Source of the DNA: Cellvibrionales bacterium UBA4495
GTDB taxonomy: Bacteria; Pseudomonadota; Gammaproteobacteria; Pseudomonadales; Porticoccaceae
Reading direction: 5' to 3'
Length of the DNA: 24,923 nt
Assembly: GCA_002388905.1 (NCBI GenBank)
Contig: DGNJ01000124.1
Location: 1-24,923 of the forward strand
In this document: positions 6,038 to 15,121 of the stretch, one piece after another
How the letters are laid out: every line of letters starts with the position of its first letter
Position numbering within the stretch: position 1 is the first letter of the stretch
Made by a program: the position numbers and the translations under genes
The notes under the pieces: model-generated
What the model was told of the DNA's origin: nothing
Databases searched by the model: none
The model's input: the letters and a program-made list of their open reading frames with translations, nothing else

Positions 6038-7906
6038 GTGATCCAGGACCGGACATTCAAGGATCCCAACCGGGAGTACCGCCTTTTTTTCTACCGTGTG
6101 AGTGTTGCCGCTTTCGCGGTGCTGGTGCTTGCCGGCGGCTTGCTCTGGCGATACTACCACCTGCAGGTGGTCCGCCACCAGGATTTCGCCACCCAGTCCG
6201 AGAACAACCGGGTCCACGTCCGGCCGGTGGCGCCCAACCGGGGGCTTATCTACGACCGCAACGGTGTCCTGCTCGCCGATAACCGCGCCGGTTACACCCT
6301 GTCCCTGGTGGTGGAGCGGATCGACGACATGGACGGCATGCTCGCCGAACTGGAACAGTTGATCGATCTCCAGGCCGAGGAGGTGGAGCGTTTCGAGCGC
6401 CTTTTGAAACGGCGTAAGCCCTACGAGGCCGTACCCCTGCGTTTCAATCTCACCGAGAAGGAGCAGGGGATCATTGCCGTCAACGAATACCGGCTGCCCG
6501 GTGTCGAGATAACCGCCCAGCTTATCCGCCACTATCCCCACGGCAAATTGCTGGCGCATGTGCTCGGTTACGTGGGCCGGATCAACGACCGCGAGCTTGC
6601 GGCCATCGATCCGGTGCGCTACAGCGGCACTTACGTGATCGGCAAGACGGGCCTGGAAAAAGAGTACGAGGACGATCTTCTTGGCGACGTCGGTTACGAA
6701 TACGTGGAGACCAATGCCCGTGGCCGTGTCATGCGCAAACTCGAGCGGATCGATCCCGCCGCCGGAAAGGATCTCCATCTGTATCTGGATATCCGTCTAC
6801 AACGGGCCGCCTATGAAGCCCTGGGGGAGGAGCGGGGCGCGGTGGTGGTGATGGATACCCGCACCGGGGGTGTGCTGGCCATGGTCAGCAAGCCTTCCTT
6901 CGATGCCAATCTCTTTGTCACCGGAATCGGTGTCAAGGCTTACCGGGATCTGCTGGAATCGCCGGATCGCCCCCTCTTCGACCGGGTTCTGCAGGGCCAG
7001 TACCCGCCCGGCTCCACGGTCAAGCCCGTGTTTGGCCTCGCGGCCCTGGAAACCGGCGCGGTAACCCCGCAGACCACTATCTACGATCCGGGCTTTTTCC
7101 GCCTGGAAAACCGGAAACACCGATACCGGGACTGGAAGAAGGGTGGTCACGGGACCAGGGTGGACCTGCACGAGGCCATTGTCGAATCCTGCGACACCTA
7201 CTTTTACAGTGCCGGCGTGAAAATGGGTATCGAGCAGTTGTTTCGCTACGGCTCCCGCTTCGGTTTCGGCCACAAGACCGGTATCGACATGCCCTCGGAA
7301 CGCCCCGGCATCATGCCTTCCCCGGACTGGAAGCGCGGTGCCCGCGGGGTAGCCTGGTACCCCGGTGATACCGTCAACTCCAGTATCGGCCAGGGCTTTA
7401 TGCTCGCCACGCCCCTCCAGCTTTCGGTGGCGGCCAGCCGCCTGGCCAGTCGCGGCGAGATACGCTCGCCCCGGATGGTGCGTGCCGTGGGCGAAGATGC
7501 GATTGGCTCGCGCCCCCCGGCGGGCATCATCGAGGCGGCTCCCTCCCATTGGGATTATGTGCTCGGCGCCATGCGCGATGTGGTGCACGGGGAGCGCGGC
7601 ACCGCCCGGCGTATCGCCGAGGGTATTACCTATGAAATGGCCGGCAAGACCGGTACCGCCCAGGTGGTGAACATCGCCCAGGACGCGGAATACGACGCCG
7701 AGGAACTGGAAAAGCACCAGCGGGACCACGCCCTGTTTATCGCCTATGCGCCCGTGGAGGAGCCGCAGGTGGCCATCGGTATACTGGTGGAGAATGGCGA
7801 GCACGGCAGCACGACGGCGGCGCCCATTGCCCGCCAGGTATTCGATGTCTACATGGGCTTGAGTGACGACAGAGGGGAGGTGCTGGCAGCCGATGTCCCA
7901 GAGTGA
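6038..7906 (+). CDS. mrdA: Penicillin-binding protein 2, peptidoglycan transpeptidase
   Basis: PBP2 cross-links peptidoglycan in the elongasome together with RodA. The 622-residue length fits the family. One N-terminal membrane segment spans about residues 20-42, followed by a dimerisation domain (RPVAPNRGLIYDRNG near 64). The transpeptidase domain has the three expected motifs: S326-T-V-K329 in PPGSTVKP, S384-C-D in the SxN position, and K537-T-G-T. The start is GTG 6038. No strong ribosome-binding site is seen, though the reading MIQDRTFKDP suits the family. It opens the cell-wall operon and overlaps rodA by 14 bases. In many gammaproteobacteria rsfS-rlmH lie just upstream; here they are replaced by the unassigned gap. 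Confidence 0.96.
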   Translation: MIQDRTFKDPNREYRLFFYRVSVAAFAVLVLAGGLLWRYYHLQVVRHQDFATQSENNRVHVRPVAPNRGLIYDRNGVLLADNRAGYTLSLVVERIDDMDGMLAELEQLIDLQAEEVERFERLLKRRKPYEAVPLRFNLTEKEQGIIAVNEYRLPGVEITAQLIRHYPHGKLLAHVLGYVGRINDRELAAIDPVRYSGTYVIGKTGLEKEYEDDLLGDVGYEYVETNARGRVMRKLERIDPAAGKDLHLYLDIRLQRAAYEALGEERGAVVVMDTRTGGVLAMVSKPSFDANLFVTGIGVKAYRDLLESPDRPLFDRVLQGQYPPGSTVKPVFGLAALETGAVTPQTTIYDPGFFRLENRKHRYRDWKKGGHGTRVDLHEAIVESCDTYFYSAGVKMGIEQLFRYGSRFGFGHKTGIDMPSERPGIMPSPDWKRGARGVAWYPGDTVNSSIGQGFMLATPLQLSVAASRLASRGEIRSPRMVRAVGEDAIGSRPPAGIIEAAPSHWDYVLGAMRDVVHGERGTARRIAEGITYEMAGKTGTAQVVNIAQDAEYDAEELEKHQRDHALFIAYAPVEEPQVAIGILVENGEHGSTTAAPIARQVFDVYMGLSDDRGEVLAADVPE

Positions 7907-9032
7907 TTTTGTCCGCCGGCTGGACATGGGGGGCTCGGCCCTCTATGGCGAGCGCACCCGCTGGCAGCGTATCCACGTGGACCTGACTTTGCTGTTGCTT
8001 CTGCTGGCTCTTTGCGCCGCAGGGCTTTTTGTGCTCTACAGTGCCAGCGGCCAGAGTGAATATTATGTGCGCCGCCAGGCCATGTGGATGGGCGGCGGTC
8101 TGGTGGCAATGCTGTTTGTCGCCCAGTTGACGCCGCGTTTCCTTGAGCGCTGGGCCGTGCTGCCTTACGCCGTCGGCGTGCTCCTGCTGGTGGCCGTGCT
8201 CTGGCTGGGTATCGAAGCCAAGGGTGCTCAGCGCTGGCTCGACCTGGGCGTGATCCGCTTTCAGCCTTCGGAAATACTCAAGCTCGCCGGCCCCCTGATG
8301 CTTGCCAGCTACCTGAGCAAGCGGCGCCTGCCGCCGGTTTTCCGCCATGTTTTCTGGTCGCTGGTCCTGCTGTTGCTCCCCGCTGTGCTGATCGTCAAGC
8401 AGCCGGACCTGGGCACCGCCCTGCTGATTCTGGCCGCCGGGCTTTTTGTGCTTTTCCTGGCGGGATTGCCCAAGCGCTATATGATTGGCGCGCTGGGGGC
8501 GGCGATGGTGCTGGCGCCCCTGGCCTGGTTTTATCTGCTCCACGATTACCAGAAACAGCGGATCATTACCCTGCTGGACCCGCAGGCCGACAAGCTGGGC
8601 GCCGGCTGGAATATCATTCAGTCCACCACCGCCATCGGTTCCGGCGGCGTGGGCGGCAAGGGCTGGATACAGGGTACCCAGTCCCAGCTGGATTTCCTGC
8701 CGGAAAGTCACACGGACTTTATCATTGCCGTGCTTGCCGAGGAGTTCGGCCTGGTGGGAATCACCCTGCTGCTCAGTCTCTACCTGCTTATTGTCGCCCG
8801 GGGGCTGCTTATCAGCCTCCACGCCCAGAGCATGTTCGGGCGCCTGCTGGCGGGCAGTATCACTCTGACCTTTTTTGTCTACGTTTTTGTCAATATGGGG
8901 ATGGTCTCCGGTGTCCTGCCGGTGGTGGGGGTGCCTCTGCCGCTGGTCAGCTACGGCGGCACTTCCATTGTCACCCTGCTGTCGGGCTTTGGTATTCTCA
9001 TGGCCATCAGCACCGAAAGGAAAAGAACCTGA
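7893..9032 (+). CDS. rodA: Rod shape-determining protein RodA, SEDS peptidoglycan glycosyltransferase
   Basis: RodA polymerises glycan strands from lipid II in the inner membrane and pairs with PBP2. The 379-residue protein has about ten hydrophobic segments. It carries SEDS signatures: LDFLPESHTDFIIAVLAEEFG near residues 260-285 and VGVPLPLVSYGGTS near the C-terminus. ATG 7893 is chosen, with AGGGGAGG at 7873-7880; the in-frame GTG at 7863 lies deeper in mrdA and would add an unlikely tail. It overlaps mrdA by 14 bases and is separated from mltB by one base, so it is probably translationally coupled. Confidence 0.95.
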   Translation: MSQSDFVRRLDMGGSALYGERTRWQRIHVDLTLLLLLLALCAAGLFVLYSASGQSEYYVRRQAMWMGGGLVAMLFVAQLTPRFLERWAVLPYAVGVLLLVAVLWLGIEAKGAQRWLDLGVIRFQPSEILKLAGPLMLASYLSKRRLPPVFRHVFWSLVLLLLPAVLIVKQPDLGTALLILAAGLFVLFLAGLPKRYMIGALGAAMVLAPLAWFYLLHDYQKQRIITLLDPQADKLGAGWNIIQSTTAIGSGGVGGKGWIQGTQSQLDFLPESHTDFIIAVLAEEFGLVGITLLLSLYLLIVARGLLISLHAQSMFGRLLAGSITLTFFVYVFVNMGMVSGVLPVVGVPLPLVSYGGTSIVTLLSGFGILMAISTERKRT

Positions 9033-9033
9033 C

Positions 9034-10032
9034 ATGAAAAAGCGCCCGCTGTACCTGGTCCTCCTGATCGCCCTGATGGTTGCCGGTGTGTCCACCGGCC
9101 ATGCCAGCTATACGGAGCACCCCCTCACCCGGGACCTGATAGACCGGATGGTGAACAAATACGACTTCGAACGGGATGAGCTGGAGCAGGTCTTTGCGCG
9201 GGCCGAGCGCAAGCAGAGCATTATCGATGCCATCAGCCGGCCGGCGGAAAAGGTCAAGCCCTGGAAGGACTACCGGAAAATATTCCTCGGCGAGAAGCGT
9301 ATCGACCTGGGAGTGGCTTTCTGGCGCCGATACCGCGACGACCTCAACCGGGCGGAAAAGACGTTTGGCGTCGACCCCGCCGTGGTGGTGGCGGTGATCG
9401 GTGTGGAAACCTATTACGGCCGCAACAAGGGTGGTTTTCGGGTCATCGACGCCCTCTCGACCCTGGCTTTCGACTACCCCCCGCGCAGCCCCTTCTTCAC
9501 GCGGGAACTGGAGAATTTCCTGCTCCTGGCCCGGGAGCAATCCCGGGACCCCCTCGCCCTGACCGGTTCCTATGCCGGTGCCATGGGCTACGGCCAGTTT
9601 ATGCCCAGCAGTTATCGCCACTACGCCGTGGATTTCGACGACGATGGCGCCGTCGATATCTGGGACAACCCCGTCGACGCCATCGGCAGTGTCGCCAATT
9701 ATCTGCTGCGCCACCGGTGGCGGGCCGGGGAGCCCGTGGCCGCCCCGGCGCGCCTGGAGCGGTCGAAGTCAACGCTTACTTTCAATGAGCTCCAGTGGCC
9801 CGAGTCAACCCTGGCCCAGCTCGGCGAACAGGGGTTGCTACCCGAGACGAAGCAGAACCCCCAGCGTGTCGCCATTCCCCTGCGCCTGGAAGGGAAGGAC
9901 GGCGATGAATACTGGCTGGGATTTCCCAACTTTTATGTGATTACCCGGTATAATCACAGCCACCTCTATGCCATGGCGGTCTATCAATTGAGCGAGCGCA
10001 TCCGGGAGCGATTGGGTCATGAGGCAAACTAG
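9034..10032 (+). CDS. mltB: Lytic murein transglycosylase B, apparently non-lipidated
   Basis: MltB cleaves the MurNAc-GlcNAc bond of peptidoglycan to leave 1,6-anhydro ends. The 332-residue protein has a signal peptide (KKR then a hydrophobic run) ending near G-H-A at residue 24. The catalytic domain follows, with E125 in GVETYYGRNKG, AFDYPPRSPFF and YAGAMGYGQFMPSSYRHYAVDFD, all family hallmarks. E. coli MltB is an outer-membrane lipoprotein. This protein has no cysteine in its leader, so it is likely soluble in the periplasm. The start ATG 9034 is one base after rodA, and the 3' end overlaps rlpA by 14 bases. Confidence 0.93.
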   Translation: MKKRPLYLVLLIALMVAGVSTGHASYTEHPLTRDLIDRMVNKYDFERDELEQVFARAERKQSIIDAISRPAEKVKPWKDYRKIFLGEKRIDLGVAFWRRYRDDLNRAEKTFGVDPAVVVAVIGVETYYGRNKGGFRVIDALSTLAFDYPPRSPFFTRELENFLLLAREQSRDPLALTGSYAGAMGYGQFMPSSYRHYAVDFDDDGAVDIWDNPVDAIGSVANYLLRHRWRAGEPVAAPARLERSKSTLTFNELQWPESTLAQLGEQGLLPETKQNPQRVAIPLRLEGKDGDEYWLGFPNFYVITRYNHSHLYAMAVYQLSERIRERLGHEAN

Positions 10033-10849
10033 CCGTTTCCTGCTTTATCTTCTCACCTCGCTGCTGGTTTCCTGCGGTGGGCCCTCCGTCAAGGACGGCC
10101 CGCCGCCCCGTGAGATCGACGTCAGCAAGATTCCCGATGCCGTGCCCCGGGTGGAGCCCATCACGCGCGCGGGCAACAAGAGCCCCTACACGGTGCTTGG
10201 CCGCACCTACCGTGTGCTGCCCACCAGCAGCGGCTACCGGGAGCAGGGACTCGCGTCCTGGTACGGCAACAAGTTCCACGGCCGCAAGACGTCCAACGGC
10301 GAAACCTACAACATGTATGCCATGACCGCGGCCCACAAGACGCTGCCCATTCCCTCCTATGTGCGGGTCACCAATCTGGCCAACGGCCGCCAGGTGATTG
10401 TCCGCGTCAACGACCGGGGGCCCTTCCATTCCGAGCGCATCATCGATCTTTCCTATGCCGCCGCCAAGAAGCTGGGTTTTTACCAGAACGGCACCGGGCG
10501 CGTGGAGGTGACGGCGATCGATCCCGCCGTCTATCAGCGCAACACGGTGGCCTCGCCGGCGGTGGAGGAAAAGGCGTACCGGGCTCCCGAGGGGATCGCC
10601 GCCGAGGTTCTGCCGGCCAATACGTTTTTTCAGGCGGGCGCTTTTTCCAGCCGCGCCGCCGCCCGGGAGACCCGCGACCGGGTCGCCGCGCACACCGACC
10701 ATCCGGTGGCGGTGAAAGAACGCCACGCCGGCGGAAAGACACTGTTCAAGGTGCTGGTGGGCCCCATAACCGACAACACCGAAATGGTAAGGCTGCGGTC
10801 GGTGCTGTTGCGCGCCGAAAACCTCGAAGGTTTCGTGGTCTACGATTGA
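10019..10849 (+). CDS. rlpA: Septal-ring lytic transglycosylase RlpA, lipoprotein with SPOR domain
   Basis: RlpA cuts naked glycan strands at the division septum. The 276-residue protein has a lipoprotein leader with lipobox LVSC (lipidated C19). A double-psi beta-barrel follows at about residues 75-165, starting at GLASWYGNKFHGRKTSNGE. The catalytic residues known from Pseudomonas RlpA (E120, H131, D157) correspond by motif and exact spacing to E95, H106 and D132. A C-terminal SPOR domain, about residues 200-276, would bind denuded peptidoglycan (FFQAGAFSSRAAA through FKVLVGPI). The start overlaps mltB. Confidence 0.94.
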   Translation: MRQTSRFLLYLLTSLLVSCGGPSVKDGPPPREIDVSKIPDAVPRVEPITRAGNKSPYTVLGRTYRVLPTSSGYREQGLASWYGNKFHGRKTSNGETYNMYAMTAAHKTLPIPSYVRVTNLANGRQVIVRVNDRGPFHSERIIDLSYAAAKKLGFYQNGTGRVEVTAIDPAVYQRNTVASPAVEEKAYRAPEGIAAEVLPANTFFQAGAFSSRAAARETRDRVAAHTDHPVAVKERHAGGKTLFKVLVGPITDNTEMVRLRSVLLRAENLEGFVVYD

Positions 10850-10955
10850 CATGCTCCGCCGGCGGCTGTCGGGTGCGCACCCCCGCATGTTAAACTTCGC
10901 CCGACCCCCGCGGTTTCGACCCGCCTGCTATCCATCTGAGAGGACACAAACCGGC

Positions 10956-12110
10956 ATGTTGAAAAAACTGGTGCTATCGGCCTACCTGTTCCCCCTGTTC
11001 CTGGCGGCCACCCTGGTCCGGGCCGAGGTAATGATGCCCTCGCCGCCTTCGCTGGCGGCGGAATCCTGGGTGCTGATGGATGCCGCCACGGGCCGTGTGC
11101 TGGTGGAGCACAATGCCGACGAGCAGTTGCCGCCGGCGAGCCTGACCAAGATGATGACCAGTTATATCGTCGCTGAGGAGATCGAGCAGGGCAGCATCGA
11201 CCACGATGATCCGGTGCCGATCAGCGTCACCGCCTGGCAGATGGGCGGCTCCAAGATGTTCGTCCGCGAGGGTACGGAAGTATCGGTGATCGACCTGCTC
11301 CGGGGCGTGATTATCCAGTCCGGTAACGATGCCTCGGTGGCCCTGGCGGAATTCGTGGCAGGCAGCGAGGACGCCTTTGCCGACCTCATGAATCAGCAGG
11401 CCTCGCTGCTGGGCATGGACAACAGCCACTTCGAGAACGCCACCGGCTGGCCCGCGGAAGGCCATCTGACCACGGCCCGGGATCTGGCCCTTCTGGCCCG
11501 GGCCATGATTCGCGAACATCCGGAACACTACGATCTCTATGCCGAGAAGTATTTCGAGTACAACGGCATCAAGCAGCCCAACCGCAATCGCCTGTTGTGG
11601 CGCGACAGCTCGGTGGACGGCATCAAGACCGGCCACACGGAGGCGGCCGGCTACTGCCTGGTGGCTTCCGCCGAACGCGACGACATGCGCCTGATCTCGG
11701 TGGTCATGGGCACCGACAGTGAGTCGGCCCGGGCCCGGGAATCCCAGAAACTGCTCTCCTACGGCTTCCGTTATTACGAAACCGCCCAGGTTTATAGCGC
11801 CGGCGATATCCTGGTGGAAGACAACCGGGTCTGGTACGGGGAAACGGACAGTGTCGACCTGATATCGGGCGAGGACGTTGTCCTGACGCTGCCCCGGGGC
11901 GCCCGGGAAAGCCTGGAAACAAAGGTTCGGGTGGAACCGGCCTTGAAAGCCCCCCTGGAAGCCGGTGGGGAAGTGGGTCGCCTGACGGTCAGCTACCAGG
12001 GCGAGCAACTGGCGGATAGCCCGGTGGTTGCCGCCGAGACTGTCCCCGAGGGCGGCTTTTTCAGCCGGCTCTGGGACGCTATCCTGCTGTTTTTCCACAA
12101 CCTCTTTTAG
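10956..12110 (+). CDS. dacA: D-alanyl-D-alanine carboxypeptidase, PBP5/DacA type
   Basis: DacA removes the terminal D-alanine from peptidoglycan stem peptides in the periplasm and so limits cross-linking. The 384-residue protein has a signal peptide ending near VRA (about residue 25). The serine-peptidase motifs are S62-L-T-K65, S122-G-N124 and K224-T-G. A beta-rich C-terminal domain follows, and the protein ends in an amphipathic helix (SRLWDAILLFFHNLF) that anchors PBP5 to the membrane surface. ATG 10956 is chosen because MLKKLVL begins the signal peptide and GAGAGGA lies upstream; earlier in-frame ATGs would add an arginine-rich tail before it. The 106-base gap before it is the widest in this operon and could hold an internal promoter. 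Confidence 0.95.
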   Translation: MLKKLVLSAYLFPLFLAATLVRAEVMMPSPPSLAAESWVLMDAATGRVLVEHNADEQLPPASLTKMMTSYIVAEEIEQGSIDHDDPVPISVTAWQMGGSKMFVREGTEVSVIDLLRGVIIQSGNDASVALAEFVAGSEDAFADLMNQQASLLGMDNSHFENATGWPAEGHLTTARDLALLARAMIREHPEHYDLYAEKYFEYNGIKQPNRNRLLWRDSSVDGIKTGHTEAAGYCLVASAERDDMRLISVVMGTDSESARARESQKLLSYGFRYYETAQVYSAGDILVEDNRVWYGETDSVDLISGEDVVLTLPRGARESLETKVRVEPALKAPLEAGGEVGRLTVSYQGEQLADSPVVAAETVPEGGFFSRLWDAILLFFHNLF

Positions 12111-12114
12111 TGCC

Positions 12115-12384
12115 ATGACCGACCTGAAGCCGCCCCGCATCGAGTTTCCCTGCGACTATCCCATCAAGGTGATGGGCCACGCGTGCGAGGAATTCCGCGA
12201 CCACGTGATTACCGTGATGGCGGAGCATGCGCCGGGTTTCGACCGGGAGGCGGTCACCGTCCGCGACAGCCGCAACGGCCGCTTCCAGTCGATGACCGTC
12301 ACTATTACCGCCACCGGCGAGCCGCAACTCAAGGCCATCTTCGAGGACTTGAAGACCTGCACCCACGTGCAAATGGTGCTCTGA
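12115..12384 (+). CDS. ybeD: YbeD/DUF493 family regulatory protein
   Basis: This small 89-residue protein is conserved between dacA and lipB in gammaproteobacteria. It has an ACT-like alpha/beta fold in known structures, but no settled biochemical role. The sequence fits: [13 protein letters not shown] at the start, a central region with [14 protein letters not shown], and the end [11 protein letters not shown]. The start ATG 12115 is 4 bases after the dacA stop. Its stop overlaps the lipB start as TGATG, pointing to coupled translation. Identity rests on sequence and position. Confidence 0.9.
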   Translation: MTDLKPPRIEFPCDYPIKVMGHACEEFRDHVITVMAEHAPGFDREAVTVRDSRNGRFQSMTVTITATGEPQLKAIFEDLKTCTHVQMVL

Positions 12385-13073
12385 TGGCGATCCTGCGCGT
12401 TCGACAACTGGGCCGGCAGTCCTACGGACCTGTCTTCGATGCCATGAAGGCCTTCACCGACAACCGGGGGCCCGGGGCCCCTGACGAGTTCTGGCTGGTG
12501 GAGCACGATCCCGTCTTTACCCAGGGCCAGGCCGGCAAGGCCGAGCACGTGCTCATGCCCGGCGACATTCCCGTGGTCCAGGTCGACCGGGGCGGCCAGG
12601 TCACATACCACGGTCCCGGCCAGATCGTCGGTTACCCCATGCTCGACCTCAAGCGGCTGGGAATGGGTGTGCGGGACCTGGTGACCGGCCTGGAGGGAGC
12701 CCTGGTGGCGACTCTTGCCGATTACGGAATACACGCCTACGCCCGCCCCGATGCCCCGGGTGTCTATGTCGACCGGCAGCCCGGCGGTTACGCCAAGATT
12801 GCTTCCCTGGGTATTCGTATCCGCCGGGGATGCAGTTACCACGGCCTGGCCCTTAACGTGGACATGGACCTGAGCCCCTTCGGGCGCATCAATCCCTGTG
12901 GTTACCAGGGCCTGGAAATGACCCGCATGGTGGACCTGGTGGCGGGCGAAGCGCCGTCGATGGCCGCCGTGGAGGAAAAGCTCCTTGACCAGCTGGCCGC
13001 CGGCCTGGGCTACACTGACTGGCAATACATCGACGAACCCACCCGCATACTCGAAATGGAGATGCATGACTGA
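12384..13073 (+). CDS. lipB: Octanoyl-ACP:protein N-octanoyltransferase
   Basis: LipB moves the octanoyl group from acyl carrier protein to lipoyl domains, the first step of endogenous lipoate synthesis. The 229-residue protein shows [12 protein letters not shown] near residue 70. The catalytic pair is K138 (AKIASLGI) and C172 (INPCGYQG). The length is normal. The ATG shares one base with the ybeD stop, and the end overlaps lipA by 8 bases. LipB and LipA act consecutively on the same protein substrate, in agreement with this tight coupling. Confidence 0.95.
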   Translation: MAILRVRQLGRQSYGPVFDAMKAFTDNRGPGAPDEFWLVEHDPVFTQGQAGKAEHVLMPGDIPVVQVDRGGQVTYHGPGQIVGYPMLDLKRLGMGVRDLVTGLEGALVATLADYGIHAYARPDAPGVYVDRQPGGYAKIASLGIRIRRGCSYHGLALNVDMDLSPFGRINPCGYQGLEMTRMVDLVAGEAPSMAAVEEKLLDQLAAGLGYTDWQYIDEPTRILEMEMHD

Positions 13074-14046
13074 CGTCAATCTGGAACCCGTCAAGCGCAC
13101 CCGCCGTCGCCGGCAGGGTGAAAAGTTGCGCAACGCCGACAAGGTGGAGCTTATCCCCGTCAAGGTGGATCCCGGCAAGCCCGTCCAGCGCAAGCCCGAG
13201 TGGCTGCGGGTACGCGTTCGATCCAGCCCCGAAGTGCAGCGTATCAAGCAGATCCTGCGCAGGAACAAGCTGGCGACCGTGTGCGAGGAGGCCTCCTGCC
13301 CGAACCTCAACGAATGCTTCGGCGGGGGCACCGCCACCTTTATGATCATGGGCGAGATATGTACCCGCCGCTGCCCGTTCTGCGACGTGGGCCACGGCAA
13401 GCCCCTGCCCCTGGATACCGAGGAACCGGCCCACCTGGCCCGGGCCATTGCCGAGATGCAGCTCAAGTACGTGGTCATCACGTCCGTGGACCGGGACGAC
13501 CTGCGCGACGGTGGCGCCGGCCACTTTGCCGACTGCATCCGCGAATCCCGCATTCATTCGCCGCAACTGCAGATCGAGGTGCTGGTACCGGATTTCCGGG
13601 GCCGCATGGAGCCGGCCCTGGATGCCCTGAGCGCCGAGCCGCCCGATGTCTTCAACCACAATCTTGAGACCGTGCCGCGCCTCTATCGGGCGGCCCGTCC
13701 CGGGGCCAACTACAAGTGGTCCCTGAAACTGATGAAGGAATACAAGGCCCGCAATCCCGGCGTGCCCACGAAGTCGGGCCTGATGGTGGGCCTGGGCGAG
13801 ACCAAGGACGAGCTGATGGCCGTGCTCGACGATCTGCGCGAACACGACGTGGAAATGCTCACCGTCGGCCAGTACCTGCAGCCGTCCCGGGACCACCTGC
13901 CAGTGGACCGTTTCGTGCATCCCGATGAGTTCGACGAGTACGCCGATTACGCCTATTCCATCGGTTTCAGGCATGTCGCCTCGGGTCCCCTGGTACGCTC
14001 GTCCTATCACGCCGACAAACAGGCCCGCGGGGAGGAAGTAAAATGA
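13066..14046 (+). CDS. lipA: Lipoyl synthase, radical SAM enzyme
   Basis: LipA inserts two sulfur atoms into protein-bound octanoate. The 326-residue protein has both iron-sulfur sites. The auxiliary cluster cysteines are C73, C78 and C84 (CX4CX5C); the radical-SAM cysteines are C99, C103 and C106 (CTRRCPFC). The C-terminal RSSYHAD supplies the serine ligand of the auxiliary cluster. A basic N-terminal stretch (residues 10-22) precedes the core. ATG 13066 overlaps lipB by 8 bases; the stop overlaps the next start as ATGA. Confidence 0.97.
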   Translation: MTDVNLEPVKRTRRRRQGEKLRNADKVELIPVKVDPGKPVQRKPEWLRVRVRSSPEVQRIKQILRRNKLATVCEEASCPNLNECFGGGTATFMIMGEICTRRCPFCDVGHGKPLPLDTEEPAHLARAIAEMQLKYVVITSVDRDDLRDGGAGHFADCIRESRIHSPQLQIEVLVPDFRGRMEPALDALSAEPPDVFNHNLETVPRLYRAARPGANYKWSLKLMKEYKARNPGVPTKSGLMVGLGETKDELMAVLDDLREHDVEMLTVGQYLQPSRDHLPVDRFVHPDEFDEYADYAYSIGFRHVASGPLVRSSYHADKQARGEEVK

Positions 14047-14333
14047 CCGACAAGACCACCGAAATCGAGGCCGCCGTTTTCCGGCGCCTGCTTCGCCACC
14101 TGGACGATCACAAGGAGGTCCAGAACATCGACCTGATGAACCTGGCGGATTTCTGCCGCAACTGCCTGGCCAAGTGGTATGTTGCCGCCGCCGAGGATCG
14201 GGGCGAGGCCATCGACTACGAGGCGGCCCGGGAAGTCGTTTACGGGATGCCCTACACGGAGTGGAAGAAAAAGTACCAGACAGAAGCCACGCCCGAGCAG
14301 CTCGAGGCGTTCAATAATCGCCGGAAGCAATAA
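14043..14333 (+). CDS. DUF1244 family protein
   Basis: This is a 96-residue soluble protein of unknown role. The family is recognised by [18 protein letters not shown] in the middle and [13 protein letters not shown] toward the end. Two cysteines in the CRNC segment could bind metal, but that is speculation. Its ATG overlaps the lipA stop (ATGA), so it is the last gene of this coupled operon. This position suggests, without proof, a link to lipoate or iron-sulfur metabolism. Confidence 0.88.
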   Translation: MTDKTTEIEAAVFRRLLRHLDDHKEVQNIDLMNLADFCRNCLAKWYVAAAEDRGEAIDYEAAREVVYGMPYTEWKKKYQTEATPEQLEAFNNRRKQ

Positions 14334-14382
14334 TCGCTGTAAAAACCGTCCGGCCTGTTCCCTCGGCACACCGGCGTCTACA

Positions 14383-14407
14383 CTCCGGTCATGGGCTTTG
14401 ACCGGAG
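14383..14407 (+). promoter_or_regulatory. Perfect 9-bp hairpin covering the ribosome-binding site of the next gene
   Basis: CTCCGGTCA (14383-14391) and TGACCGGAG (14399-14407) are exact inverted repeats around a 7-base loop. The right arm contains the GGAG ribosome-binding site that lies 6 bases before ATG 14414. If the hairpin forms in the mRNA, initiation would be blocked. The same symmetry could instead be a protein operator in DNA. No T-run follows, so it is not a standard terminator. Confidence 0.5.
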
Positions 14408-14413
14408 ATTGTC

Positions 14414-14872
14414 ATGACAAAAAATATTCCCCTGAAATCCGATAGCGCCTACAGCGAGCGGCAGGTGGTTGAATTCCTGGTGGAGACCGCCATCCCCCTG
14501 CGCCTGGCCTGTCACGGCCACAAGGGGTACCCGCTGGTGGCGTCGCACTGGTTTCTGTATGAGGAAGGCTATCTCTGTTGTGCGGTCCACGATTCGTCCC
14601 TGGTGGCGCAACTGTTGACGGATAATCCCAAGTGCGGCTTCGAGGTGGCGCCGGACACCATTCCCTATCATGGCGTGCGCGGCCAGGGCGAGGTGACACT
14701 GAGCCGCGAGGGCGCCGGGGAGATGCTCGGGCGCTTGATTCTCCGCTATCTGGGCAACCTGGACAGTTCACTCGCCAAGTGGTTGATGAGCCGGGCCGAT
14801 GGCGAATACCTGGTCCGCATCAGGCCCACCTGGCTCACCGCCTGGGATTTTAGCGAGCGGATGCAGTCATAA
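14414..14872 (+). CDS. Pyridoxamine 5'-phosphate oxidase-like (FMN-binding split-barrel) protein
   Basis: This 152-residue protein resembles the general PNPOx-like split beta-barrel group. It has IPLRLACHGHKGYPLVASHWF, then alternating strands with HDSSLVAQLLTDNPKCGFEV and a VRGQGEVTL segment, which follows the usual order of these small flavin- or heme-binding proteins. The FMN-phosphate residues cannot be fixed by eye. A GGAG ribosome-binding site precedes ATG 14414, inside a hairpin. The 3' end overlaps the convergent DUF2061 gene by 23 bases. The substrate is unknown. Confidence 0.65.
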   Translation: MTKNIPLKSDSAYSERQVVEFLVETAIPLRLACHGHKGYPLVASHWFLYEEGYLCCAVHDSSLVAQLLTDNPKCGFEVAPDTIPYHGVRGQGEVTLSREGAGEMLGRLILRYLGNLDSSLAKWLMSRADGEYLVRIRPTWLTAWDFSERMQS

Positions 14873-15095
14873 AACCCGCAAGGCCCGGTCCCGCCGGTTT
14901 TGCCCCGGCTTTGGTCCCTGTCCCGGCGTCGGTCAGTGCGGCCCAGATTTTTTCGTGCACGTAAAAGCCCAGGGTATTAACCGCGGGTTCGACCAGGGCC
15001 ACCGCCCCGCCCACCACCAGGCTGCCGGTGAGGACATAGGCGACGGCAAAGGCGATGGTGAAATGCATAACGGCGAAAGTCAGTGTCTTGGTCAT
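14850..15095 (-). CDS. DUF2061 small membrane protein
   Basis: This 81-residue inner-membrane protein has two hydrophobic segments, about residues 5-22 and 26-45. The DUF2061 core is LTFAVMHFTIAFAVAYVLTGS followed by ALVEPAVNTLGFYVHEKIW. The C-terminal third is alanine/glycine/proline-rich and poorly conserved in character. AAGGGATG upstream of the ATG is a good ribosome-binding site. A Fur-like box lies 27-45 bases before the start, so iron control is likely. The molecular function of the family is not established. Confidence 0.88.
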   Translation of the reverse strand: MTKTLTFAVMHFTIAFAVAYVLTGSLVVGGAVALVEPAVNTLGFYVHEKIWAALTDAGTGTKAGAKPAGPGLAGFMTASAR

Positions 15096-15121
15096 GTGTA
15101 TTCATCCCTTTGACTGTATAA

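Noticed and set aside
7863..7892. Upstream in-frame GTG start for rodA
   Set aside because: It adds ten residues inside mrdA, while ATG 7893 follows an AGGGGAGG site and gives the usual N-terminus.
10851..10955. Longer dacA frame from ATG 10851
   Set aside because: It would put a 35-residue arginine/proline-rich stretch before a clear signal peptide that starts at 10956.
12156..14010. Long open frames on the minus strand opposite lipB-lipA and similar long antisense frames elsewhere
   Set aside because: They mirror the third-position GC bias of strongly supported plus-strand genes and show no protein-family features.
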